A stretch of 64,000 nucleotides of DNA from Myxococcales bacterium (lineage in GTDB: Bacteria > Myxococcota_A > Polyangia > Polyangiales > Polyangiaceae). Numbering within the stretch: position 1 is the stretch's first letter; each line of letters starts with the position of its first letter. The stretch is taken from contig JADJKB010000022.1 in the NCBI GenBank assembly GCA_016706225.1, positions 62,001-126,000 of the forward strand, given 5' to 3'. Made by a program: the position numbers and the translations under genes. Shown here one piece after another: positions 51,954 to 61,882 of the stretch. The notes beneath the pieces are model-generated. The model was not told the DNA's origin and ran no database searches. It was given only the letters and a program-made list of their open reading frames with translations.

Positions 51954-52831
51954 GAACCCTGCTGACCGTCACGCTTGGGCTGTGCCTGCTCGGCTGCGAC
52001 GACCCGCTCGCGTACCCTCAGGACATCGACCGCTTGCGGGTGCTCGGAGCCCGCGTCAGCGTCAATGGCGACTCTCGCCGGGCTTGGCCGCGCCCGGGGG
52101 ATTCCGTGTCGCTCGAGTGGCTCGTGGTCGACCCCGAGCCCGAACCGCAGCTCGGCTGGCGCTTCGAGGTTTGCCCCGGGACCGCTGGCTCACGCGGACT
52201 GCCGGAGTGCGCGGGTGAGGTATTTGCGAGCGCCGAGGCCTTCGCGCTGTCGCCGGAGGCTCCGCGGTTCGACTTCGACGTGCCCGGCGTGGTGGGTGAG
52301 CGACTGTTGGTGCAGGGGCTCGTGTGCAAGGGCGCGCTCGCAAGCGACAGCGGGTGCGGTGAACGCGCACGAGTGTTGTTCGAGCTGACCATCGCCGCCG
52401 ATGGCCGAGAGAACGACAATCCGACGCTGGCAGACGCGCCGATGACCCTCGACGGGAAACCATGGCCCGAGGCAACCCCGGGTGAGCTGGCTCAGGGCAG
52501 CTGCATCCCCGGAGCTTCGGCGCCTTCGATCGCGGGCGGCGAGCAGGCCACGCTGAGGCTCGTGCTGGACGCAATGGATCGCGATGCCACCGCCGATTCG
52601 ACCGGTCTCTCGCCGAAGCACGAAGCCCTATCCGTGTCGCATTTTTCGACGCGAGGCCGCTTGTCGCGCGCGCTGTCGATCATCGAGGGGGACAGCAACG
52701 AGCTCGAGGCGAGTGTGCCCTGGCGCGCGCCGACGGCCGCCGGCGGAGAGCGCGTGCGGTTCTATTTCGTAGTCCGAGATGGGCGCGGCGGGGTCGACTG
52801 GTCGGCTCGCACCCTGTGCCTCGGCGACTGA
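51950..52831 (+). CDS. Lipoprotein of the TonB cluster
   Basis: A 293-residue lipoprotein with GTG start overlapping the receptor stop by four bases. The signal ends LGLCLLGCDDPL. The rest is beta-rich with scattered Cys and Asp/Glu; DIDRLRVLGARVSVNGDSRR resembles the first strand of Ig-like domains. It is co-translated with the receptor, so a surface partner that helps ligand capture is the likeliest role. Confidence 0.78.
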   Translation: MRTLLTVTLGLCLLGCDDPLAYPQDIDRLRVLGARVSVNGDSRRAWPRPGDSVSLEWLVVDPEPEPQLGWRFEVCPGTAGSRGLPECAGEVFASAEAFALSPEAPRFDFDVPGVVGERLLVQGLVCKGALASDSGCGERARVLFELTIAADGRENDNPTLADAPMTLDGKPWPEATPGELAQGSCIPGASAPSIAGGEQATLRLVLDAMDRDATADSTGLSPKHEALSVSHFSTRGRLSRALSIIEGDSNELEASVPWRAPTAAGGERVRFYFVVRDGRGGVDWSARTLCLGD

Positions 52832-52850
52832 AGCAGAGCAGGAGATTGAC

Positions 52851-53492
52851 ATGGACATCGTGCGTGCACTGAACGGGCTCGGCCAAGTCGGGGCCAGCTG
52901 GGTCTTGTGGTTCTTGCTGGCGCTGAGCGTGGCGGGGCTGGCCGTGGTGATCGAGCGGGCCGTGTACTTCGCCGCCGCGCGGGACGACCTACCGCGACTT
53001 GCGCGCGAACTGGTGGCGCTCTTGTCCCGGGGCGACACGGAGCAGGCACGTCATCGATTGGAGGAATCTCCCAGCTTCGAAGCTCGCATCGCCGGCGCGG
53101 CGCTCAGCAGCGCGACCGCGCAGGCAGCCGAGGAGCGTATCGCCAAGGAGAGCACCCTCGTGAAGCTCGATCTGGAGCGCCGCCTCGTGTTCCTGGGAAC
53201 CCTGGGCAACAACGCTCCGTTCGTCGGGCTGTTGGGCACCGTCATCGGAATAGTTCGGGCGTTTCACGCTCTGGGCGCCGGAGGTGGCCAGGTGTCTGCG
53301 GGTCTGATGGCGGAGATCGGCGAGGCGTTGATCGCCACGGCCTTCGGGCTGATCGTGGCGCTCCCTGCCGTTGCCAGCTTCAACCTCTTCCAGCGCCTGA
53401 TCAAGACCCGCCTGGCACGCGCGGACGCGCTGTCGCGCGAGGTGGTGGCGTTTCTGAAGGAGCGCTCGGTCATACAAGAGAGCGGAGGCTGA
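52851..53492 (+). CDS. exbB: ExbB/TolQ-family proton channel
   Basis: A 213-residue membrane protein, ATG 52851 with AGGAGA upstream. Three spans are visible, including the MotA/TolQ/ExbB core (FLGTLGNNAPFVGLLGTVIG and GEALIATAFGLIVALPAVAS). With ExbD it drives TonB from the proton gradient. It follows the lipoprotein after 19 bases. Confidence 0.94.
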   Translation: MDIVRALNGLGQVGASWVLWFLLALSVAGLAVVIERAVYFAAARDDLPRLARELVALLSRGDTEQARHRLEESPSFEARIAGAALSSATAQAAEERIAKESTLVKLDLERRLVFLGTLGNNAPFVGLLGTVIGIVRAFHALGAGGGQVSAGLMAEIGEALIATAFGLIVALPAVASFNLFQRLIKTRLARADALSREVVAFLKERSVIQESGG

Positions 53493-53495
53493 GCG

Positions 53496-53915
53496 GTGGC
53501 CGCCGTCGAAGACACACACGACGACATGATCACCGGGATCAACGTCACGCCGCTGGTGGACGTGGTCTTGGTGCTCCTGGTCATCTTGATGGTGACGGCC
53601 TCGTACCTGGTGGCGCGCACCATTCCCGTGGACTTGCCCAAGGCGGAGACCGGCGAGGCAAGCACGAGCCCGCTCTCGATCACGCTCGATGCGCGAGGGA
53701 CGCTCTACCTCGACGGCCGCGCGATCACACGGCCCGAGATGCGCCGGAGCCTCCGGGAGCGACGCCGACTGACACCCGATCTGCGTGCAGTCGTCGCCGC
53801 GGATGGTTCGCTCGCCCACCGCACGGTGGTCGGAGTGATCGATCTGCTGCGGAGCGAGGGGATCACTCAGTTCGCGATCAACGTCGATCCCGGTGACCTC
53901 ACCGATGTTCGCTGA
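53496..53915 (+). CDS. exbD: ExbD/TolR-family protein
   Basis: A 139-residue single-span protein. INVTPLVDVVLVLLVILMV carries the conserved Asp in the membrane segment (about residue 22) that conducts protons. The periplasmic part ends in QFAINVDPGD. GTG start three bases after exbB stop. Confidence 0.93.
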   Translation: MAAVEDTHDDMITGINVTPLVDVVLVLLVILMVTASYLVARTIPVDLPKAETGEASTSPLSITLDARGTLYLDGRAITRPEMRRSLRERRRLTPDLRAVVAADGSLAHRTVVGVIDLLRSEGITQFAINVDPGDLTDVR

Positions 53916-56244
53916 GCTCGTCCGCGGCCGCTTTACGGCCGCTGCGCTCCTCGGCAGTGCGCTGCTCCACGTTGGCGCGATGCGGCTCATGCCCGAACCA
54001 CTGGACACTCAAACCAGCTCGACCGCTCACGTTCAGTTCGTCACGTTACCTCGAGCGCCGCGCCCGCCCGACACGGAACCGATCACACAAGAGGTGCCGA
54101 AACCCAAACCGCCGAAACCCGTGCACCGTGCTCGAACCGACCCCCAGCCAAACAAAACAGCGAGCGAACCCGAGTCGTCGCCCGCTCGAGAGCTGAGCGG
54201 CACGACGCTCACTAGCGAAGGGCCCGGCTCGACGTTCGCGGCACCCGCTGGTGACGGTTCGAGCACGGGTGATCCGCGTCCGGACGCACTGCCGCGCGCG
54301 GCACCCACCCAACCCGCAGTGAAACCGCTCGCGCCCCGTCCGGCGCCACTGCCTCCGGCGCCCGTGGCGCTGAAGGATCTCGCGCGAAGACCTGGTCCGC
54401 CTGCCCTCGCCGCGAGCTTGGCTCGGGAGTACCCCGAGGATGCGCGGCGACGCGGCGTGAGCGGACAGGCGGTCGTTAGAGCTCGGGTCGATGCTGACGG
54501 AAGAGTGCGCGTGGCCGTGGTCGCGTCGGAGACGGAGTCGGGGTTCGGCGCGGCCTGCCGGCGCACCCTGATCGGCTCGCGCTGGTCACCACCCATCAGC
54601 CAGAGCGGTCTGCCTGTCGCCACCTGGGTGCGTTATACGTGCCGTTTCCGGGTAGGGAATTTGAACGCCGCGGCGTTCAGCGGGAACCGAGCTCCGATGA
54701 AGACACTGGCGACGATCCTGGTCGCGCTGCCCTGCTGGCTCGCTGCGCCGGCGTTTGCCGAAGAAAAAGCCCCTACGATCGCCGAGGAGCGACGAGCTCT
54801 GGTCGTGAGCGTCGATGTCGGAACCTCGGGTCTCTCGCCGGAAGAAGTTCGCGCCGCCGTCGCCAAAGAGCTGGGTGTGCAGGCGCTGTCGGAGGGCGAC
54901 GCATCGGGCTCGCTGTCGGTCCGTGTGCTCGGCGCGCGCGTGAGGGTGACCTTCACGCGCGGAGACGGCGAACGTATCGAACGCGAGGTCGAGCTCCCGC
55001 GCGAGACGGCCTCGCGCGTCGAGGTGATCGCGCTGCTCGCGGGGAACCTCGCTCGCGACGAGGCGGCGGCGTTGCTCGCCGAGCTGAAACGATCGCAAGC
55101 ACAGACACAGGCGACGCCCGCCACGGACGAAACTTCGGCGCCGAAGCTGCCGCTGGCCGCGGCGCCACCCCCAAGGCCGACCGCAGCGGCGCCGAGCGCC
55201 ACGGCGGACACCACGGCCGCGGCTCCGACCGCCGCCCATCACCGCCCACCGCTGGCCGCGAACCTCTCGCTGTTTCATCCGCTGTCGATCGTCGCTGACA
55301 GCGAGCGCTACACGTTGGATCTGGAGCTCGGCCTGGCGTACGGCCGCATCGGCGCGCTCTCCGGCTTCGGGCTGAACGTCGGGCATCTGCGGGTCGACGG
55401 CGTGGCCGAGGGTGTCGGCGTGGCCGGCCTCTGGTCTCGGATCGACGGGGATGCAGTCGGGGCCTTTGGCTCCGGGATCTTGTCCCAGGGTGGCGGGGCG
55501 CTGCGCGGCGCCGAGCTCAGCGGTATCGCGGCCCTGCGGCGCGGTGACGTGGATGGTTTTCAGGGTGCGGGCGTGGTCGGCAAAGCCGCGCGCGTGCGGG
55601 GCGCCCAGGTCGGCGGAGCCGTGAGCTGGGCCGAGGGCCCAGTCAAAGGCGCTCAGCTAGCCGGAGGCCTGAGCTTCGCGCGCGGAGACATCGATGGCGG
55701 TCAGCTCGCCCTCGTCAACATCGGTGGCAATGTGCGCGGCGCGCAAGTCGGACTCGTCAACATCGGCGGTGACGTGCGCGGTTCGCAGCTTGGGGTGGTC
55801 AACATTTCGGACCGCGTCGACGGTGTTCCACTCGGCGTCGTGAACGTCGTCAAGAACGGGCGGACTCAGGCGGTCGCCTGGGCCGACACGCTGGTGGTCG
55901 CAAACGCTGCGGTGAAATACCTCAACGGGCCAATCTTCACGCTGGTCGGTGCGGGGCATGACGGCGGCGACGGTGTGGCGGCCGCGTTCGCGCTCGGTGG
56001 CCATGTCCGCATCACGCAGGGCAGCTACGTGGAGCTGGACGCGCTCTATCGTTACCTGACCGACTTCGACGACACGGACGCGGATCCAGATCGCCACCTG
56101 AGCGCCGCCCGGGTCGTGATCGGTGCGGAGGGTCTGGGGCCCGCGGGGGCGTTCGTCGGCGGCGGAGTGAGCCACGACGTCGACTCCCACGGGCGGAATC
56201 AACAGGTTCGAGCCTACGGCGTCGCCGGGGTGTCGTTGTTCTAA
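53905..56244 (+). CDS. tonB: TonB protein reading in frame into a signal-peptide/LA_2272-type repeat protein
   Basis: ATG 53905 overlaps exbD by 11 bases (GTG 53893 is the alternative). Residues 1-250 are TonB: N-terminal anchor (ELVRGRFTAAALLGSALLHV), Pro-rich stretch, and C-terminal domain with REYPEDARRRGVSGQAVVRA ending in VRYTCRFRVG. Instead of a stop the frame continues through about 12 codons to an ATG at 54697, a second signal peptide (TLATILVALPCWLAAPAFAE), an acidic domain, and VNIGG-type repeats of the LA_2272 kind (RGAQVGLVNIGGDVRGSQLG). One long product would have odd topology, so internal initiation is likely; alternatively a stop has been lost. Confidence 0.72.
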   Translation: MFAELVRGRFTAAALLGSALLHVGAMRLMPEPLDTQTSSTAHVQFVTLPRAPRPPDTEPITQEVPKPKPPKPVHRARTDPQPNKTASEPESSPARELSGTTLTSEGPGSTFAAPAGDGSSTGDPRPDALPRAAPTQPAVKPLAPRPAPLPPAPVALKDLARRPGPPALAASLAREYPEDARRRGVSGQAVVRARVDADGRVRVAVVASETESGFGAACRRTLIGSRWSPPISQSGLPVATWVRYTCRFRVGNLNAAAFSGNRAPMKTLATILVALPCWLAAPAFAEEKAPTIAEERRALVVSVDVGTSGLSPEEVRAAVAKELGVQALSEGDASGSLSVRVLGARVRVTFTRGDGERIEREVELPRETASRVEVIALLAGNLARDEAAALLAELKRSQAQTQATPATDETSAPKLPLAAAPPPRPTAAAPSATADTTAAAPTAAHHRPPLAANLSLFHPLSIVADSERYTLDLELGLAYGRIGALSGFGLNVGHLRVDGVAEGVGVAGLWSRIDGDAVGAFGSGILSQGGGALRGAELSGIAALRRGDVDGFQGAGVVGKAARVRGAQVGGAVSWAEGPVKGAQLAGGLSFARGDIDGGQLALVNIGGNVRGAQVGLVNIGGDVRGSQLGVVNISDRVDGVPLGVVNVVKNGRTQAVAWADTLVVANAAVKYLNGPIFTLVGAGHDGGDGVAAAFALGGHVRITQGSYVELDALYRYLTDFDDTDADPDRHLSAARVVIGAEGLGPAGAFVGGGVSHDVDSHGRNQQVRAYGVAGVSLF
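54697..56244 (+). other. Probable separate gene: exported LA_2272-type repeat protein
   Basis: If translated from ATG 54697 this gives a 515-residue secreted protein: signal peptide to about residue 23, a domain of about 140 residues (LVVSVDVGTSGLSPEEVRAA), an Ala/Pro/Thr linker, then a beta-rich barrel-like region with alternating GAQV, LVNIGG and GVVNIS repeats. GGGA lies about 13 bases upstream, a weak ribosome site. Confidence 0.55.
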
Positions 56245-56318
56245 CCGGTGTCAATTGCTAGGTTTGTTCCCCCGATTGAACAGTTGTCCGGGTACCGGGC
56301 ACCAATCAGTCGTTCCCG

Positions 56319-56912
56319 ATGACGCTGTCGAACCTCGACCTCTCACTCTCCTACTCGGCGGTCGGAGAGGAAAAGGACGCGGAGCTGCTCGAGCGGCTCG
56401 CGCGCGGGGAGCCGTCCGCCATCGGCCAGCTGTACGACGAGCACCACGAGGCCGTGCGCGCGTTCGCAACACGCCTCGTCGGCGAGCCCGCGAGTGCCGA
56501 GGATCTGGTCCACGAGGTCTTTGTCTGCTTGCCCCGCGCGATTTGCAGCTTTCGTCGCGAGTCGTCACTTCGCACCTTTCTGATCTCCATCGCCGTCAAC
56601 CACGCGCGACATTTCGTGCGCTCGGCGGCGCGCAGGCGGGCAGCACTCGAGAGACTCGCGGTCGAGCCTCGGCCATCGAGCCCGGATCCCGAGCGCGAGC
56701 TCCGGCGCCGCGAGCTGGCCGCCGCGCTCACTCGTGCATTGGACACACTGCCGCTGGACCAGCGCGTGGCATTCGTATTGTGCGACGTCGAGGAGCGATC
56801 GTCGGGCCAGGTCGCGCGCATCGTCGGAGTGCCAGAGGGCACGGTGCGCACCCGCCTCTTCCATGCTCGCAAGAAGTTACGTGCCTTGCTCGAGAGAGAG
56901 GGGGTCCGATGA
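56319..56912 (+). CDS. ECF-type RNA polymerase sigma factor
   Basis: A 197-residue sigma factor. Region 2: LYDEHHEAVRAFATRLVG, ASAEDLVHEVFVCLP and LRTFLISIAVNHARHFVR; region 4: DTLPLDQRVAFVLCDVEERS and VPEGTVRTRLFHARKKLR. Follows the TonB cluster with an 74-base gap and overlaps the next gene by four bases (ATGA), so it probably controls, or is controlled with, that neighbour. Confidence 0.94.
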   Translation: MTLSNLDLSLSYSAVGEEKDAELLERLARGEPSAIGQLYDEHHEAVRAFATRLVGEPASAEDLVHEVFVCLPRAICSFRRESSLRTFLISIAVNHARHFVRSAARRRAALERLAVEPRPSSPDPERELRRRELAAALTRALDTLPLDQRVAFVLCDVEERSSGQVARIVGVPEGTVRTRLFHARKKLRALLEREGVR

Positions 56913-57655
56913 ACGAAGACATTCTCCTCGCGGCAACTCGCGCGCTTCGGCACGAGGCGAGCACGGGCACCGACGCTGCGCGCTTCACCCGCGCCCGAGT
57001 CATGGCCTCCGTGCACAAGCGCGCGCGGCGTCGAGGCACGCGGCTGGCGTTCTTGTTGCCGATTGCCGCTGTGCTCGTGGGCTCGACCGCGTGGGGCACC
57101 GCCAGCGGGCGCCTGCCGTCGAGCTGGCAACAAGCGTCGATCGCCGTCGGGCTCACGACCCCGCCGGTTTCGGGTGAGCTCGCGCGCAGCACGACATGGC
57201 GAACTTCGCTCGCTCGCCTGGCGGCGGCACCGGTAGTCGGACCCGCAGTCGCGGTGAATGACGACGGTGACCCCACCGAAGACCCGTCCCGCGCAGCGAA
57301 GCCATCCCGCGCAGCGATGGCGGCGAAACCGGAGCGGAGCTCGCCGGCACGAGCGGCTCCGAGCGAGCGAGCGACCCCGGACCCGGCAGACAATCTCTAT
57401 CGAGTGGCGCATCGTCGTCACTTCGTGGACAACGATGCCGCGGGCGCCGTCGCTGCTTGGGACGCCTATCTCGCCGCGGCACCGCGTGGCCGTTTCACCC
57501 TCGAAGCGCGCTACAACCGCGCGCTGTGCTTGGTTCGATTGGGGAGGCGAGCCGAGGCGCAGGCAGCGCTCGAGCCCTTCGCAGCCGGACGGTTTGGTGG
57601 TTATCGGCAGCGCGACGCGAGCGAGCTGTCTGAGGCGCTGGGGGCGGCCAAATGA
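56909..57655 (+). CDS. Single-span membrane protein with TPR-like C-terminus, sigma-coupled
   Basis: A 248-residue protein with a cytoplasmic N-terminus (about 1-45), one span (TRLAFLLPIAAVLVGSTAWG) and a periplasmic part with TPR-like helices (YRVAHRRHFVDNDAAGAVAA, LEARYNRALCLVRLGRRAEA). This architecture beside an ECF sigma gene is that of an anti-sigma or regulator protein in myxobacteria. The typical zinc anti-sigma motif (HxxxCxxC) is absent, so function is inferred from position. Confidence 0.72.
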   Translation: MNEDILLAATRALRHEASTGTDAARFTRARVMASVHKRARRRGTRLAFLLPIAAVLVGSTAWGTASGRLPSSWQQASIAVGLTTPPVSGELARSTTWRTSLARLAAAPVVGPAVAVNDDGDPTEDPSRAAKPSRAAMAAKPERSSPARAAPSERATPDPADNLYRVAHRRHFVDNDAAGAVAAWDAYLAAAPRGRFTLEARYNRALCLVRLGRRAEAQAALEPFAAGRFGGYRQRDASELSEALGAAK

Positions 57656-57714
57656 TGCCGTGAACTTTGCGCTTGTGGGCAGGTCGCTCCGCCTGCTTTC
57701 GTACGCGGCACACC

Positions 57715-57927
57715 ATGAACGTTCGCCGCGCGCGGATCCACGCCATCGCGCACGCCGCCGAGGGCAACCTCGTGCCGCTGACGGACAAGCCCGATCAGAC
57801 GTTACCCTTCGTCTTTTGCAAGGCGACGACACTGCCTCCCGAGCTGAAAGACAACGCCCACGTCGTTGCCGAGGGCAAGGTCGAAGACAACGCCATGCTC
57901 GAAGAGTGCAGCCTTACGCTGCTCTGA
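57715..57927 (+). CDS. Small CcmE-like OB-fold protein or fragment (70 aa)
   Basis: A 70-residue frame with the run FCKATTLPPELKDNAHVVAE and a following GKVEDNAMLEECSL that resembles the C-terminal strands of CcmE-type OB-folds (where GxLPDxFxxGxxVVAEG and ADEVLxKC are usual). The membrane anchor and haem-binding His of CcmE are absent. No clear ribosome site. It could be a stand-alone small protein or a remnant. Confidence 0.42.
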   Translation: MNVRRARIHAIAHAAEGNLVPLTDKPDQTLPFVFCKATTLPPELKDNAHVVAEGKVEDNAMLEECSLTLL

Positions 57928-58108
57928 CCGCGCGGGCGACACTGGGCGGTCCCGCAGACTGACCCGGCGCATGCTAGCGTGCCGCGACATGACACCGCGT
58001 CGAGGAGTGGGCTGACGCAGCGCGCCTCGCGGTCGGCGCTCGCGCTTCGGACTAGATCCCGCTAGAAGCAGCGGCTTACCGCGGCTGCGTGCCCGACAAA
58101 GGAACAAC

Positions 58109-59400
<1,292 letters not shown>

Positions 59401-59404
<4 letters not shown>

Positions 59405-60213
59405 CCGCGCGGGTACGAGCCGAAGATCTTGAGCCAGCTGGTCTTGCCGCGGACGCCTGCGATGGCCGCGGACACTGCCGCGTCGAGGCGGTGCCCTTCG
59501 AGGTCGACCAAAAATACGTAGACGCCGAGTGCGTCTCGCGACGGTCTCGACTCGATCTTCGTCAGGTTCACGTCGCGACGAGAGAGCTCACCGAGCACCT
59601 CGACCAGCGTCCCGGGCTGATCGTGGGCGGTCTTGAACGCCAGCGAGGTTTTGTCGCGGCCCGTCGGCGCGCTGTCCGCATGGGCGACGACCACGAAGCG
59701 GGTCACGTTGTCGCCGCGATCCTGGATGCCCCGCGCCAAGATCTCTGCCCCGAGGCGCTCCGCGGCCCGCGCGGAGCCGATGGCGAGCGCGCCTTCTTCA
59801 CCGAGCGCGCGCTCGACACCCGCCACGGTCGACAGCGATGCCTCGAGCCGCGCATCAGGTAGCTCGCGCTCCAGGTACTTGCGGCACTGCGCCAGCGCCT
59901 GGGGGTGGGAGTACACGACGTTCACGGCCGTCGTGACGGCGCCGGCTTGGCCGAGCAAACAGTGCTCCACCGACACCACGATCTCGGCGGCGATGCTCAG
60001 CTCGGTGTCGTGGATCAGGAGATCCAGAGTCTCGTTCACCGCGCCTTCGAGGCTATTTTCGATCGCCAGCACGCCGGCGTCGGCTTCGCCGCGCTGAACC
60101 GCATCGGCGACGCGTGCGTGACTGGCCAGCGCAAGCAGCTCCGCGTTCGGCGCCCAAGCAACCGCAGCACTTTCGCCGAAGGTGCCGGCCGGACCGAGGT
60201 GAGCGAGCCGCAA
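59401..60213 (-). CDS. pheA: Prephenate dehydratase (PheA) with ACT domain
   Basis: A 270-residue monofunctional enzyme: prephenate to phenylpyruvate in Phe synthesis. Catalytic domain (1-180) shows HLGPAGTFGESAA, GVLAIENSLEGAVNETLDLL, and the critical RGDNVTRFVVV with the TRF catalytic motif. The ACT domain (about 190-268; DQPGTLVEVLGELSRRDVN, LTKIESRPSR) binds Phe for feedback. No chorismate mutase domain. It starts at TTG 60213 directly after the TAG of the upstream lipoprotein gene; no other start fits. Confidence 0.95.
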
Positions 60214-61710
60214 CTAGCGTACGTTCTTCTTGCAGCAGCCGGCCTGGCAGAAGTGTCCGGACGGGCACGCCGGCAGGTTGTCACCGCAGGCGGGCTTGCC
60301 GTTCTCGCACGGCTCGAGGTCCTTCTGGATGTCGCCACCGCCGAGCTCGTACACGAAGGTGCCCGAGCTGCCCCAGAAGTGGTTCAGGGTGCCGAAGCCG
60401 AAGCCCTCGATGGCCGACGAGGTCGCGTCGTTGTACTCGAACAGGTTCTCTTGAACCCAGCCCTGGACCGAGTCGTTGCGGTACTGGCCGATGAAGTCCG
60501 AGGTCATATCGGAGACGTAGACGTACTGCTCTCCGGTCTTGGGCGAGATCACGACCTCCATCCCGTCCATGTGGCTGCCCGCCAGGTTCGGGTAGCCGAA
60601 CTCTGCGACCCAGCTCTTGGTCGGCGCGTGGAAGGAATAGACCCGCCGCGCGCTCTCGTTCCCCGAGTACCACTGGCCATCCCCGTACCCGAAGCCGAGG
60701 AACGACATCACTGGCGTCGTGGCCGTGGGTTGAATCACGATGGTCGAGCTCTTGGTGCCGTACACGAACTCGGAGATCGCCCCGTTGTGCGTCGGCCCGA
60801 GCATGAAGATCTTGTCGGCGCCCTGAGCGTGCAGGGACGACTGGCTCGCCGGACCGAGCGGCGTCGTGTCTGCCGCCTTGGTGTAGGTGATCACCAGCTC
60901 GATCGTGCGCTGCTCCACGGGCCCCGGGTTGTCCGGGTTGTCGGGATGCTGGTTGGGCTCGAGGTCTCCATCACCGTCGGTGTCGAGCAGCGTGACCTTG
61001 TATACGTCAAGGTTCGCTGAGCTGCGATTGACGTACACGAAGTCCCCGAAAGACGTGACGTCGTAGCCACCCAGGAATGCGGTCTCACCGGTCTTGAAGG
61101 TGGCGTACTGGTAGTACTTGCCGGTTGGCGTGGTGCCGCCGACGGTCGGGACCGTGATGCAAGTCCCGGTCTTCGCGTCGCACTTCGTACCCGCAGATGC
61201 GCTGCAGGTGGTGGCCGGGGCCTTCGCCACCCACTTGGCTGGCGGTCCCGGATCACATTGACGGACCTCGTTGCCGTAGCAGTTGAACTCACCCGCGAGA
61301 CACGCCGTGCGACACAGCCCGTTCTCGCAGCCAAACTCACAGTCGATGCCCGCTTCCCACTCGGCGTTGGCTCCGCAGGTGCGCGACTTGCCGAACTTGC
61401 ACTCGGTGGAAGCCGGCTTGCAGGTGCCGGTGCAAGCACCGTTGGCGCAGGCGAAGGGGCACTCCGCCCCGCTCGACCAGATCCCACCGATCTGACAGAT
61501 CTGTGGGATGAGCCCGCTGCACTGGCCCGTGCCGATGATGCAGGTCGGAGTGCTGCCACCGGTACCGCCGCCACTGCCGCCCACGGCACCGTCGGGGCCA
61601 GCGCCGCTCCCGCCTGTACCGTTGTTGTTTGCGGCAACGCCGCCGCCGTCGGCGCCGCAAGCCGTTGCTACCGCCACCGTGCCCAGGAACAGGGCCGCCA
61701 AGATCCGCAT
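60214..61710 (-). CDS. Gly-linker, Cys-rich beta-propeller lipoprotein
   Basis: A 498-residue lipoprotein with signal ending AVATACGADG. A Gly/Asn linker precedes Cys modules (CANGACTGTCKPASTECKFG, CEFGCENGLCRTAC), then a propeller-like domain (about 190-470; FKTGETAFLGGYDVTSFGDF, VISPKTGEQYVYVSDMTSDF). The end is CPSGHFCQAGCCKKNVR. Likely a surface binding protein. Its TAG abuts the pheA start. Confidence 0.8.
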   Translation of the reverse strand: MRILAALFLGTVAVATACGADGGGVAANNNGTGGSGAGPDGAVGGSGGGTGGSTPTCIIGTGQCSGLIPQICQIGGIWSSGAECPFACANGACTGTCKPASTECKFGKSRTCGANAEWEAGIDCEFGCENGLCRTACLAGEFNCYGNEVRQCDPGPPAKWVAKAPATTCSASAGTKCDAKTGTCITVPTVGGTTPTGKYYQYATFKTGETAFLGGYDVTSFGDFVYVNRSSANLDVYKVTLLDTDGDGDLEPNQHPDNPDNPGPVEQRTIELVITYTKAADTTPLGPASQSSLHAQGADKIFMLGPTHNGAISEFVYGTKSSTIVIQPTATTPVMSFLGFGYGDGQWYSGNESARRVYSFHAPTKSWVAEFGYPNLAGSHMDGMEVVISPKTGEQYVYVSDMTSDFIGQYRNDSVQGWVQENLFEYNDATSSAIEGFGFGTLNHFWGSSGTFVYELGGGDIQKDLEPCENGKPACGDNLPACPSGHFCQAGCCKKNVR

Positions 61711-61882
61711 TGAGGTAGCTTAACAGACCGGTCTAGATCGCGCCGCCTTGCGACCCCTGCACTGATCGTCCGCCCGGGTGCGCGGAGGGCCGTACGAGAG
61801 GGAATTCGGGCCAAAACGTCGGAAGTACGGCCGCCACCCTGGGGCGCTGCACTCCCGGCAGCTCCCGACGGAGCGGCTGCGG

